A DNA stretch of 64,000 bases, from contig CATIUR010000002.1 of assembly GCA_949592205.1 (NCBI GenBank), positions 131,824,090 to 131,888,089 of the forward strand, given 5' to 3'. Of this stretch, positions 9,801-21,481 are shown piece by piece (position 1 is the stretch's first letter; every line of letters starts with the position of its first letter). This DNA comes from Helichrysum umbraculigerum (taxonomy: Eukaryota > Streptophyta > Magnoliopsida > Asterales > Asteraceae). The translations under genes were made by a program, and so were the position numbers. The notes beneath the pieces were generated by a model. That model worked only from the letters and a program-made list of their open reading frames with translations. It did not search any database and was not told the origin of the DNA.

Positions 9801-11796
9801 TGTAACATCCTCGAAATGGACTTAGTTGTTTTATATATTATTTCTTGATTTAAATTAGTATTTAAATGTGTTTGGAAATAATGTTGTTTGAAATAGTTGA
9901 AATAATTGGAATAGGATTTGAATATTCCAATGTGATAAGTGAATTATTAATTGTTGTAAATTAATATAGTTGACGGTGCGATAAAATGTTTGGACTCGCA
10001 AATGGTTTTCGGGTTCCAGGCAATAGATTGAGATGGGATATTAAATTATACCCGTATATTAAAGGCGGTTCGTGAGGCCGACTTATATATATATCCTTTC
10101 CTATTTAGGAAGGTTATTTATTTTCATTTAGAAACTCATAGAAACTCTCTGAAAACTTCCAAATCAATCCAGAAATCAAATCAGGAAGTTGTGATTCTCG
10201 TGAATCTTCATAATCATCAGATTACCATCGTTAGATTCTTCAATCAGTAAGTATTCTTGAGTATTTAAGAATTTGATTTTTTGATTGAATTTGGGTAAAT
10301 TGATGATTTGAGAGATTTGGATGTTAGAAACAGGTTATAAGTGTTACATATTGATTATGTGATGATATTTGAGGTTTATAACCGTTTAAAAACGAGTTTT
10401 TGGTGTTTTGGGGATTAAACCCGCGAGTTAGGGTTTCTGCTGTTCGTGCTGGGCTGGGACGAGGCCAGAAGCCGGCGGCTTCTTTGGCCAAGCCGGCGGC
10501 TTGTTCTTGTTAGCCGAAGCCGGCGGCTTCATAAGCCAAGCCGGCGGCTTGTGATGTTTTGTAGGAAACCGGCGGGTATAAACCCGACCCGGCGGGTAGT
10601 GTAAGCTTTAAAACGAAGTTTAGTTCTGTTACCACATTTGGTAATTGACCCGGCGGTTTGGAAGGTGAAGCCGGCGGGTGGTGGTTTGAAGCCGGCGGCT
10701 TCATAGAGAAGCCGGCGGCTTGATAGGCTGGTGTCACATTTCTTGTTTGATTTTTTATAAGTAATGTGATTGTTATTTGATATATGTTCAGGTTCATATA
10801 TGATAATAGTTATGTTGTAATAACTAATATATGATTATGAACTAGTAATATTCATATTATTATGTTAAGTTCCTAATAGTATGGATTGATATAAGTTATG
10901 TATTGATATGGATTACTAACTTATATTTGATTGTAAATTCTCAGATGTGGAGAAGACTCAGTGATATTAGACTACTGAGTGGAGGCCTGAGGTGTCGGTG
11001 AGTGGATCTGTAACCTCAGTGTGATTTAGTTGTAATGATTTGATTTACAACGAGTAATTTATAGTATTACTTTGATATGATGCATCTGTTGAGATATCTT
11101 GCCATGATAGTTTGACTAGTTGCTTACTTGGCTGTTTGAGCTAGTATGTAAGATTCTGAGGTCAACTTGACTTGACAGTTGGACTTGGTTGTTATTGTAG
11201 ACGACAGGAGATCTTTAAACTTGAAATGTTGGTTTGGAGATCTAGGTCGTGTGTGATTAACAACTGGTTATCGGTAATTCTGTATAGGCAAATACAGATG
11301 ATTGATAAGAGTTCCTTGATTACCAAACCGGTATTAGGGTATCTCAGGAGCCACCGATCCTCATGACGATTGATAATGTTTGATTGGTGTAGCTTGACAT
11401 TGATTGGATGTCGAGTGAATGATTGATTTTCTGTTTATTGTTATTTGATGTAAACAGATTATTATGCTAGGTTGTACTGTTGCTTATAGTTTCATTCACT
11501 TAGCTTTATGCTAACCCCACCACAGTTCTTCCTGCAGGTTGAAATAGATGGGACATATTGGGCAGGAGGTTGTTGGACTGGATGGAATGTTTGACAGGCT
11601 TTTACTCTGATGTTAGTTTTATAACTGTAGAAGTGTTTTGAATTATATAACACCGAGTACTCGAAATGTCATGTGTTTTGATTTAAAAAAGTTTATTGAC
11701 ATTTTAAATTGACATTGATAGTAATGTTTTGAAATATATACGCTTCCGAGTCGCAAATATTATATATAGTGTTTATAATTAACGAGGGGTGTTATA
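9801..11796 (+). repeat. 5' LTR of the inner LARD with spliced-leader signals
   Basis: It starts TGTAACATCC and ends GGGGTGTTATA. Signals in order are: TATA box (10084-10094), donor GTAAGT at 10247, palindrome array (10469-10721), acceptor AATTCTCAG ending at 10944, 53-nt exon 10945-10997 with the stem ACTCAGT...ACTGAGT, donor GTGAGTGG at 10998, pyrimidine-rich acceptor TTCTTCCTGCAG ending at 11537, and a last exon to the LTR end. All this is untranslated. Splice sites are by consensus and by conservation with three other LTRs; no transcript is available. Confidence 0.85.
10469..10721. repeat. AAGCCGGCGGCTT palindrome array, 5' LTR
   Basis: Six copies of the odd palindrome AAGCCGGCGGCTT (arms AAGCCG/CGGCTT around one G) flank four variants built on the same core (ACCGGCGGGT, CCCGGCGGGT, CCCGGCGGTT, GCCGGCGGGT). 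The array is CpG-dense within an otherwise AT-rich LTR. It lies wholly inside the predicted first leader intron, 668-920 bp from the LTR start. Confidence 0.9.
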
Positions 11797-14700
11797 AGTT
11801 GGTATCAGAGCAATAGTTTGGGTGAATTGGACTTGATAGAATGTTCAATCCTAAACTTTGATGAGTTGAGTCAAACATTCCAGTGGGTGTGGGTTTAGTT
11901 GATTAGTGAATGTGTGAGAAAGTGATTAGTTGAATATGTACTAACCCTTAACAAGTTGTGAAGTTGTTGTTTGATTGCAGAGACGGAGGGACATGAGTAT
12001 TTGATTAGGTATATTTCATGTTTCCTCAACACTAGTGGGCTTAAGATTGCCAGGTAATCTTCGATAAGCCTGTGTTAAATTTAAATTAACTTGAACTGTT
12101 TACTTTGTTATGTTAAGTAAGCATTGTTGTGAAGTTAATTGAGTCAGACTGATATGATTCCCCAGTTTTGAGTCAACTAATGATTGTTATAGGTTGACAT
12201 GAGGATAGAGGTATTGAATGGGATACTCATTGTGGTGATTATTTCTGATTGAATTGAAAAATGCAGAAATGTGAGTAAATGAGTAGATAAAGAGTTGATT
12301 AAGGTTTAACATGATTGATGTTAGAACCTAAGAGTGTCTTTATTAGTGATACAAAATAATTGATAGTATTATGTTAATGGATTAATCACTAGGTGTGATC
12401 TAAATCCTTGTTAAGGAAGGTTGTGTCATTTGATTTGATAATGACTGCTATTTGAGGAAATATGTGTTTATGTGGCTATATGATATGTTTTGACTATAGC
12501 TAAACCTTTGAGCTAAACCAAGACTGATAGGTTTATAAGAAATATGGCTTATGATAAAGCTAAATTGATTAAGGAAGTGGTAGATCTTTCTGGTCAATTG
12601 TAAATTAAGAAATGAAATGTTTTATAGTAACATGATTGAATAGGCTTGTTGTGACAGTGATGCTTGATATGATAGCATATGTCAAAGTGATGATAATTAA
12701 GTAAGATGTGTCCTGAATTTTGAGGTAAATAGGGACATTGATTAGTGTTAAGTGTTGAAACTATGATGATAGGTTATCATATGTTTGAGGTTTCAGATAA
12801 GTGATATACTGAGTAATTCAGTTGTTGAAAATTAGAACATTGTGTGTATGTGAGATGGCTTACATATGTAAGGTTGAATATGTAAGTAGTAAGCTGATTT
12901 TGAATATGTGTCAGCTGTTAGAAATTATTAAAAGGATTTTGATTGATTTGAAATCATAAGAGTAGATCACATTGATAATTATAATGTAGAGTAGCCTGAG
13001 AATGGATTGTGAAGAACATAATCTTGCAACGCCTGATCACCGTTGTTATATTATGTTGTGTCACATGAACTTGTTGAGGCTACTTGGTATAAAAGAAATG
13101 AAATGTGATTTTGAATAATTAGCATGAAAGTCTGCTAAGTTGTTTAATAATTGTTTTGATAAGAAAACAATCAGTTGATAGAACTGTGACCTTTAGACTG
13201 TAAAGGTGAGAGTGTAAATAATAATGGTCATTGATAGAGGTTTTGATGATACACCTAATTGACCAATTTGATTTTGTTGACTATGTAATTGTAACTGATT
13301 GTGTTACATTGACCTTAGGTGAATTTGATAGTGTTTAAATGAATCACTATTTTGTATCTGGCTTGTATGAAGCCAAGGTTGATACATGTTAGTATTGTTT
13401 GGCTTAAGGAATTCCTAGTAATTATTGAATGTAATAATTAGAAGTCAATGTTTGAAAGTAAACATACAATATGAAATGGCTTGTATGGAGCCAAAATTGA
13501 TGTAGGTTGACTTTGTCCTTGTGAAGGATTGATAAGATTATTGAAAGTAATAATTTGAAATATATGTTTGAAAGTGAACATATAAGATGAAATGGTTTGT
13601 TGTGAGTTAACTTGATAGTATGTTAACTTTGAAAGTCAAACCATGAATAGAAAATGGTGTATAAAATTAATTGCTTGTGATTGATTTGAGTTTGGGTCAA
13701 ACTTGAGAAAAGCAATTAGAGAATTTTATTGATTGGTTGGTTGAAACCAGAGTTGACATGTAGTCAACTGTGTGTGTGAAATAGTCTAACATAAATGTAA
13801 TGTTATGATTGTGTGGGGAATGTGGTTAAATTCCCAAATTGTCTAAGTTTGTGAAATTTGATTAATTACTTAAAGCTAGTATTAAGTAATTGAAATAGTG
13901 TTGAGTATGATTGAGTATTCAGTTAGGAAATATTTGATATTTGAACTGAATATGTGTTAAAGAATTATACAGATAGAAAGTCATTGTATGATATGACAGC
14001 TATAATTTGTTGAAAAGTGTAAGTTGAGTCACATTGATTAGAATTGTGATAAGAAATTCTTACCAATGTATGAGGCTTGTGATGACAGCCATGATTGGGT
14101 AAGAATATGAGAAGTGAAATAATTGAAAGTAATTATTAATGATTGTGTAGGTTGACTGGTACCTCATGGTGAATTACTTAAATATTGAAAGAATTGAATG
14201 AATTCTTTAGTTATTTGTTGATTGTATACAAATGAAGTAAGTGATAAAGTGGTAAATTGGGATTAGATCCAAGTAAGAAAATATATGAAAGTATATCTGG
14301 AATTAAACTGTATTAAAGATCTAGATGATCTTTGTTGATAAATTGAAGAAATATGAATTGGAAGGTTGTTCATATTTTAAGAAATTGTATGTATTAGGGA
14401 GTAAGGGAAACCTTGAAATTGAGAGATGATGATTGTATTCACCAAACTTTTATTGTAAAGTGTAGATTAAGTTGTTTAAGTTATATACGATGTATTATGT
14501 ATATAAGTGAAACATAGAGTTGGTGATTGTTCCATGTCCTGTAGTATGGATATGTGATGACTAGTAGTACTGAGAAGGCTTGATAAAGACTTTAACAGTC
14601 TGAATGGCCTAGGGGGTAAGATGAAATGGAATTGATGTGTATGTGTCCATTTTAGAAAATACCTGAAATTGTGTAGGTATGTATGTGTGGTATACATGAT

Positions 14701-15789
14701 AATAAATGGCATGATAAGTTTTAATAGATTGAATTAAAATGTGCCATAAGATATGTGGAGGTCAGTTAATTGTAATTAACTAGATGTAGACCTTATTAGA
14801 AATGTGTTGAAAAGTAGCACATTGTGATATTGTGATACTTGAACTGTAGTATCATGATATGTTGATTAAGACTGGCTTAGTTGCTAGATTAATGGGATCT
14901 AGTGTTAAATGACTAAGTGATTGTGTGGTTAAAGTTGTATAACTTCTAATTGTTTGTAATTAGCAGTTTGAAGACTTAACAAGTTTAATTAAAATAACTG
15001 GTTGTTGAAAATAAGTTCTTAATGTTTAACCAGTTTAAGTAGTATATAAATTCTAACTTGAAGGTTGGTTAGATTTTGAAGATAAATAGTAAGTATTGAT
15101 AGATATACTGTAGAGTGTAATCACTAGTGTTGTGATTATTGTTTGAAAATTGTTGTTGTTAACAATTGATAGATTGTAATGAAAGGAGTTACAAATGGAA
15201 ATAAGTCAATGTAGAGGTTGGTTGAATGTAGGTAATGTTTGATTTTGGTACTTTTGTTGATTGAGCAAAGTACTTGTTGATTGTAGTCTTACCTACTGAG
15301 TTTGACCTCTGCTTTGCTTATTAAGGTGATGTGAATCCGGATTAATTCTAAGTAAAGGATTTCATGTGGTTATAGTGATATGTGAATATGATTGGTTATT
15401 CAAAAGAGTAGGTATGAAACTTTTGGATGAAAAGTTGACCTAGATTTGAATTTGTAAATCTCTGATAGTAGAGATGGGAGGTTGCTATTAGATTAATTGT
15501 TAGTCGTGAGCTGAATTATATTTCAGTGTTGTTAGGTGTATGTGGTTATTTTGGAAGATATATCTGATTGATGATATTGGATAGATGCACTGTATGTGTG
15601 CGTAGGAAAAGATAGAAGCATGTTCATGGGAACATGTAAATGTGGAAAGAATCGAACCGATCTAAGGATAGTTGTAAGTTGCTATTGAGGATCAAGGTAT
15701 GATAAGATATATGTGATTAATTCACATTGGTTAGACTGATTGAGTGAGGTTAGATTTCGGGGACGAAATCTCTTTAAGGGGGGAAGAGT
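11797..15789 (+). other. Interior of the inner LARD, no gag or pol
   Basis: It starts with AGT and the primer-binding site at 11800-11811, and ends with the pol remnant (DFGDEIS by translation of 15751-15771) and the polypurine tract AAGGGGGGAAGAG. Between them is AT-rich sequence with stops in all frames; the longest open stretch is under 80 codons. I see no repeat structure beyond short TTGA/ATGTG-rich words. It may serve only as packaged spacer RNA. Confidence 0.85.
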
Positions 15790-17785
15790 TGTAACATCCT
15801 CGAAATGGACTTAGTTGTTTTATATATTATTTCTTGATTTAAATTAGTATTTAAATGTGTTTGGAAATAATGTTGTTTGAAATAGTTGAAATAATTGGAA
15901 TAGGATTTGAATATTCCAATGTGATAAGTGAATTATTAATTGTTGTAAATTAATATAGTTGACGGTGCGATAAAATGTTTGGACTCGCAAATGGTTTTCG
16001 GGTTCCAGGCAATAGATTGAGATGGGATATTAAATTATACCCGTATATTAAAGGCGGTTCGTGAGGCCGACTTATATATATATCCTTTCCTATTTAGAAA
16101 AGTTATTTATTTTCATTTAGAAACTCATAGAAACTCTCTGAAAACTTCCAAATCAATCCAGAAATCAAATCAGGAAGTTGTGATTCTCGTGAATCTTCAT
16201 AATCATCAGATTACCATCGTTAGATTCTTCAATCAGTAAGTATTCTTGAGTATTTAAGAATTTGATTTTTTGATTGAATTTGGGTAAATTGATGATTTGA
16301 GAGATTTGGATGTTAGAAACAGGTTATAAGTGTTACATATTGATTATGTGATGATATTTGAGGTTTATAACCGTTTAAAAACGAGTTTTTGGTGTTTTGG
16401 GGATTAAACCCGCGAGTTAGGGTTTCTGCTGTTCGTGCTGGGCTGGGACGAGGCCAGAAGCCGGCGGCTTCTTTGGCCAAGCCGGCGGCTTGATCTTGTT
16501 AGCCGAAGCCGGCGGCTTCATAAGCCAAGCCGGCGGCTTGTGATGTTTTGTAGGAAACCGGCGGGTATAAACCCGACCCGGTGGGTAGTGTAAGCTTTAA
16601 AACAAAGTTTAGTTCTGTTACCACATTTGGTAATTGACCCGGCGGTTTGGAAGGTGAAGCCGGCGGGTGGTGGTTTGAAGCCGGCGGCTTCATAGAGAAG
16701 CCGGCGGCTTGATAGGCTGGTGTCACATTTCTTGTTTGATTTTTTATAAGTAATGTGATTGTTATTTGATATATGTTCAGGTTCATATATGATAATAGTT
16801 ATGTTGTAATAACTAATATATGATTAGGAACTAGTAATATTCATATTATTATGTTAAGTTCCTAATAGTATGGATTGATATAAGTTATGTATTGATATGG
16901 ATTACTAACTTATATTTGATTGTAAATTCTCAGATGTGGAGAAGACTCAGTGGTATTAGACTACTGAGTGGAGGCCTGAGGTGTCGGTGAGTGGATCTGT
17001 AACCTCAGTGTGATTTAGTTGTAATGATTTGATTTACAACGAGTAATTTATAGTATTACTTTGATATGATGCATCTGTTGAGATATCTTGCCATGATAGT
17101 TTGACTAGTTGCTTACTTGGCTGTTTGAGCTAGTATGTAAGATTCTGAGGTCAACTTGACTTGACAGTTGGACTTGGTTGTTATTGTAGACGACAGGAGA
17201 TCTTTAAACTTGAAATGTTGGTTTGGAGATCTAGGTCGTGTGTGATTAACAACTGGTTATCGGTAATTCTGTATAGGCCAATACAGATGATTGATAAGAG
17301 TTCCTTGATTACCAAACCGGTATTAGGGTATCTCAGGAACCACCGATCCTCATGACGATTGATAATGTTTGATTGGTGTAGCTTGACATTGATTGGATGT
17401 CGAGTGAATGATTGATTTTCTGTTTATTGTTATTTGATGTAAACAGATTATTATGCTAGGTTGTACTGTTGCTTATAGTTTCATTCACTTAGCTTTATGC
17501 TAACCCCACCACAGTTCTTCCTGCAGGTTGAAATAGATGGGACATATTGGGCAGGAGGTTGTTGGACTGGATGGAATGTTTGACAGGCTTTTACTCTGAT
17601 GTTAGTTTTATAACTGTAGAAGTGTTTTGAATTATATAACACCGAGTACTCGAAATGTCATGTGTTTTGATTTGAAAAAGTTTATTGACATTTTAAATTG
17701 ACATTGATAGTAATGTTTTGAAATATATACGCTTCCGAGTCGCAAATATTATATATAGTGTTTATAATTAACGAGGGGTGTTATA
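15790..17785 (+). repeat. 3' LTR of the inner LARD
   Basis: Same length as the 5' copy, with about ten base changes (for example CCGGTGGG for CCGGCGGG at about 16579 and ATTAGGAA for ATTATGAA near 16825). The palindrome array is at 16458-16710 and the micro-exon at 16934-16986. Its end, TGTTATA at 17785, is followed by the target duplication TAATA. Confidence 0.95.
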
Positions 17786-19363
17786 TAATATATGATTATA
17801 AGTGAAACCCTAAGCTAGAAATGATAAAATTAATGATGATCATGAAGAAAGTCATGGGTTTAATTGATTATCCATGAATTATGATTTCTAAGCCTAAGCT
17901 AATGATGTGTAATTGATAAAGTATTGTTAATAATCATATTAGGGGTGATTATTGATGATGATTAGCATGATTCAAGCTAAAAAGCTATAACTTGATTAAG
18001 TGTTCATGAGGATTATTATAATTATGGAAGTTAACAATGATTAAGATGGATTAATATGATTTCATGATCATGATAATCATAACTTGGTAAGTAAATGATA
18101 ACTCAATTGAATTGTAGTCGCAAAAGTGATTACGTGATAAGTTAAGAAATTCGATAATTGAGTTAAATATCATGTTGTATCATATGGTAGTAGCATATCA
18201 CAGTTAGTGAACATGTTGTTGAAAACTATGATATTAATCCATGTAAGTATGGATTGAATAACATAATTGTGAATTAATGATGTTAAAGTGAATAATGAAT
18301 TGAGTAATCACTCATTGAAATTGAGATTATGAATCATGTTGTACGATTTTAACATGAGTTGATTATTATGAATTAGTTACTTAATTAAGTTGTTTGATGT
18401 AACTACACTCGTATGATGTTATATCCATATTGAGACAAGTGACTAACTCATGTTATTTATATTGTATTCTCAGATATGGAGAAAGACTCAGTGACATTAG
18501 ACTACTGAGTGGACGACTGAGGTATTCGGTGAGTGGATCTGTAACCTCAGTGTAATTTAGTTGTAACAAGTTTTGTTACAACGGGTAACGTATTATTACT
18601 GTTTTATTATTCCATGATGATTATGGTTATTAGTAATAATACTGTTGATAGACTGTTAGTCTGATTTGATAAAATGTGATCACGTGATATTCAGCCTTTG
18701 GGCTTTGACGATATTCAGAGGCCAGCCTGGAGCTGGGCTTGGTTTGCTATTGGTTGGATAACACAGGGTCTTAGTACAAGTATTATCGTCGTAGTCTGTG
18801 TTATTTGTGTTAATAGCACCAAGTATTCGGTTAAACCGCTGTATTGGCCTGCAGTTGGTTTCAAAGTGTTCTTTGAGAAGGTGTTACCTCAAGAACCATC
18901 GGTCCTCTTTGACGCCAGTTGTATTTGATATTATATTATGTTGTGTGTTCTGGGCTGAGGGTTTCCCCAAGAACCATAGATACTCAGTGATTTTCTATGT
19001 TTACGATTATTTGCTGTAAACTGACTTGTTATTACTGAGTTGGACTGTTGGTGATAGTTCTGTCTCACTTAGCGTTATGCTAATCCCCCACATTAAATAC
19101 TCCTTGCAGGGCATGATTTGATAAAGGGCTGGGCAAGGCAGTGGCACTGGAATGGAATGTTTGACAACTGAGCAATACTCTGATAAATGATTTATGTAAA
19201 TCAGTGTAATATGTTGTTTTATATAACCCCTGAGATGATAAACTATGGTTTGAAATAGTTTGAATATTTTAGGTTTGTTAAAATAATGTAAACTATAAAG
19301 ATTTATATGGACTTACGCTTCCGATATATTATACTAAATGATAGTAAAATGAGGGGTGTTATA

Positions 19364-20152
19364 ATGGCAGTTTGTGGTGGATGTATGGTGGACTTGTGGT
19401 GGTGTTAGGAGGCTGTGGTGGTGGCTAGGGACAGCCCCAAATTCGTTTTAGAGGGAGTGGATGGGTAGAGAGAAGGTGGAGAGAAAAGAGGGAAATGGGA
19501 AAGAGTAGGAATGAGAAATGATGAGTCTTGCATGCCTTTTGTGTGGAAGAGTAAAAAGATTAATTGCATGAATTTTCATTGGTACAAGGGGGTGGTGGCT
19601 GACCATATGGGCCCCATTTGGGTGTGTTGGTGATTTAATTGTTTACGTATTTAGGTCATTTACCCGTTATTTCCGTATAATCGTCAAACGTTATTTTGCG
19701 TAGTTTTAATTAGCGATATGTTTGGGATTATTTTCCATTGAAGTATTTTTAAAATACTTTATTTTGAGTTACCGAAATATTTATCGAGTTTCATTTGGTT
19801 GCCTAATTCGATTGGCGCGTTTTTACTGCGTTTGTTACGTTTTAATCAAAACGTCTAAGTTTTTAGTGTACTATTATATAAAAATAACAATATAGGATAA
19901 ATAACTTCTAAAAATAGATTCAAGTTATTTATAGAAATGTTTTCACCAACGTTCGTATTTTTGTCGGGTTCGTTCCGAATGTTTTGTACGTAATTATACT
20001 AATTACGAAATATGTAATACCACGCGTATTAACTAGTTGAGCTTTGCAAAACTTACCTCTAAAATTTGTTGTGAATTCACTTAAGTAGGGAATTAGCCTA
20101 AAATGCAAATGTTTAGTGTACTTAATTGTATTCAAAATTGCGAGGTGTTACA
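19364..20152 (-). repeat. Partial LTR, minus orientation, related to the solo LTR at 23913
   Basis: Read on the minus strand it begins TGTAACACCTCGCAATTTTG at 20152. Going inward it matches the start of the solo LTR in many blocks, such as 'GTTGGTGAAAAC', TATAAATAA, AAAAACTTAGACGTTT and AAAATAATCCCAAAC. It is cut at 19363 by the outer LARD, so it is older than that element. The rest of this LTR should lie on the far side of the outer LARD, beyond the left window edge. Confidence 0.8.
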
Positions 20153-20159
20153 AAATGTG

Positions 20160-20760
20160 AGATCTATTTTGCATATCAGTTTTACACCACCTTAAAAGTT
20201 AAAAATGCGGTAACTTAAACGTAAAATGCAGTAAGTTTTCGAGAGCTACTATTTCAGATCAATTTTTTACCACCTTAAACATAAAATGCAGTAACATAAA
20301 CGTAAAATGCAGTGATTTTTATTATCTATTTTTTCATATTAGTTTTCCACGAGCTTAAGATATGTAAAATAAAGTAATTTAAACGTAAAATGCAGTAGCT
20401 TTGACGTAAAATGCAGTGATTTTTTTAAAATATATATTTCATATAAGTTTTCCACCACATTAAAACTTAAAATGCAATAAATTAAACTTATAATGCGGTT
20501 ACTTAAACGTAAAATGAAGTAAGTTTTCGAGATCTAGTTTTTAGTTCAGCTTTTCACCACCTTAAACATAAAATGCAGTAACTTAATCGTAAAATGCAGT
20601 AAATATTTTCTCAAATCTACTCATTTAAATCAGTTTTTCACTACCTTAAACGTAAAGTGCAGTAACATAAACAAAAAATGCAGTACTATTGAAATACAGT
20701 CAAATTAAATAGATATAAAATGCAGTTTTTCTTGTAAAAATGCAGTAAAATGCATTAAAA
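20160..20760. repeat. Degenerate minisatellite with AAAATGCAGTAA words
   Basis: A unit of roughly 80-105 bp is repeated about six times. Each unit has a CAGTTTTxCACCACCTTAAA-type block followed by two or three TAAACGTAAAATGCAGTAA-type words. Block starts are near 20178, 20260, 20341, 20446, 20536 and 20631. Copies are diverged and vary in length. No ORF is present, and I cannot assign it to a transposon. Confidence 0.75.
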
Positions 20761-21471
20761 TGCAATGAATTCAAAAATGTCATTCTTTATCCTCATTTGT
20801 TACCTTCAACATATTGTTTATTGCATTATGTATATCGTTTATTGCATTTTCTATATTGTTGGCTGCATCTTTGCAGCTTGCCTTTTATTGTAAGTTCACT
20901 TATTTTTTGTTATTCATTTTGTAGATAAAACATTAAGGAAAGTGCAATTAAGAAATCTACTAATCGAAGTCCGTTAAGCTTGAATTTGAAAAGAAGGACC
21001 ATTTGTAGTTTTTAATTTATAAAATGATAATTTTTTGTAATTAATGAGTTAGAATTATTGTTTGGTTTGTATAATTGTATTAAACAATAGTGTGTAATTA
21101 AAAAATTCCGTTGCATTTTATTTTTATTAGTGCATTTTACTTTTTTACATATTATCATATTTTTTGATTAGAAATTATTATTTTGGAATTTTTTGGGATT
21201 TTTTTTTAAATTTTTTGAGATTTTTTTGGATTAAATTTTTTTTTTTTTTGAATTTTTAGACTTTTTTGGGTAATTATTCGGGAAGATCCTCAACTTTTAT
21301 TAAATGGCAAAATGGTCCGTGACGGACTAACAGGTGGGCCTGCGTCTGACACTTGTCAGCTTCTGAGTGGTTGAAATTCTGCGCTCCCTGCCCTCCCAAT
21401 TACCCCTGCTCCTCTGAACCACACCCTAATTTTTAAACAATAATTTAAATTACTCATTTACCATTATCAAA
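20761..21471. other. AT-rich stretch, nothing identified
   Basis: The sequence has TTGCATTTT words, T-runs around 21190-21260, and then more mixed sequence. No gene, element terminus or clear repeat can be supported. Confidence 0.5.
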
Positions 21472-21481
21472 TAATCAAATT

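Larger units (their letters stand above)
9801..17785 (+). mobile_element. Complete non-autonomous LTR element (LARD), inner copy
   Basis: Two LTRs of 1996 bp each (9801-11796 and 15790-17785) differ at about ten positions with no indels in my by-eye comparison. A perfect 5-bp target duplication TAATA flanks the element (9796-9800 and 17786-17790). The primer-binding site TGGTATCAGAGC, complementary to initiator Met-tRNA, is at 11800-11811. The 4-kb interior has no gag or pol; only the last pol residues and a polypurine tract remain (15750-15789). This is the structure of a Large Retrotransposon Derivative that must borrow proteins from a Ty3 chromovirus. About 0.5% LTR divergence implies a recent insertion, of the order of a few hundred thousand years under usual plant rates. 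Confidence 0.95.
9128..19363 (+). repeat. 3' LTR of the outer LARD, split by the inner LARD
   Basis: The LTR starts TGTAACATTC at 9128 and ends GAGGGGTGTTATA at 19363. Removing the inner element (9801-17785) and one copy of TAATA leaves about 2246 bp. Parts shared with the inner LTR are the 'TTCCAGGCAATAG' block (9339), the donor GTAAGT at 9673, the acceptor TATTCTCAG ending at 18473, the micro-exon 18474-18528, the donor GTGAGTGG at 18529, the acceptor CCTTGCAG ending at 19109, and ACGCTTCCG before the end. Unlike its relatives it has no palindrome array in the first intron. The insertion split this intron. Confidence 0.85.

Noticed and set aside
10510..10797. 95-codon minus-strand ORF in the LARD LTR, present again at 16499-16786
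   Set aside because: It runs through the CCGGCGG array and is conserved only because the two LTRs are nearly identical; the related LTRs do not keep it.
10945..10997. Micro-exon as a short coding exon (it begins ATG in the inner LARD)
   Set aside because: The ATG and the reading frame are not kept in the other three LTRs; the shared feature is the stem-loop.
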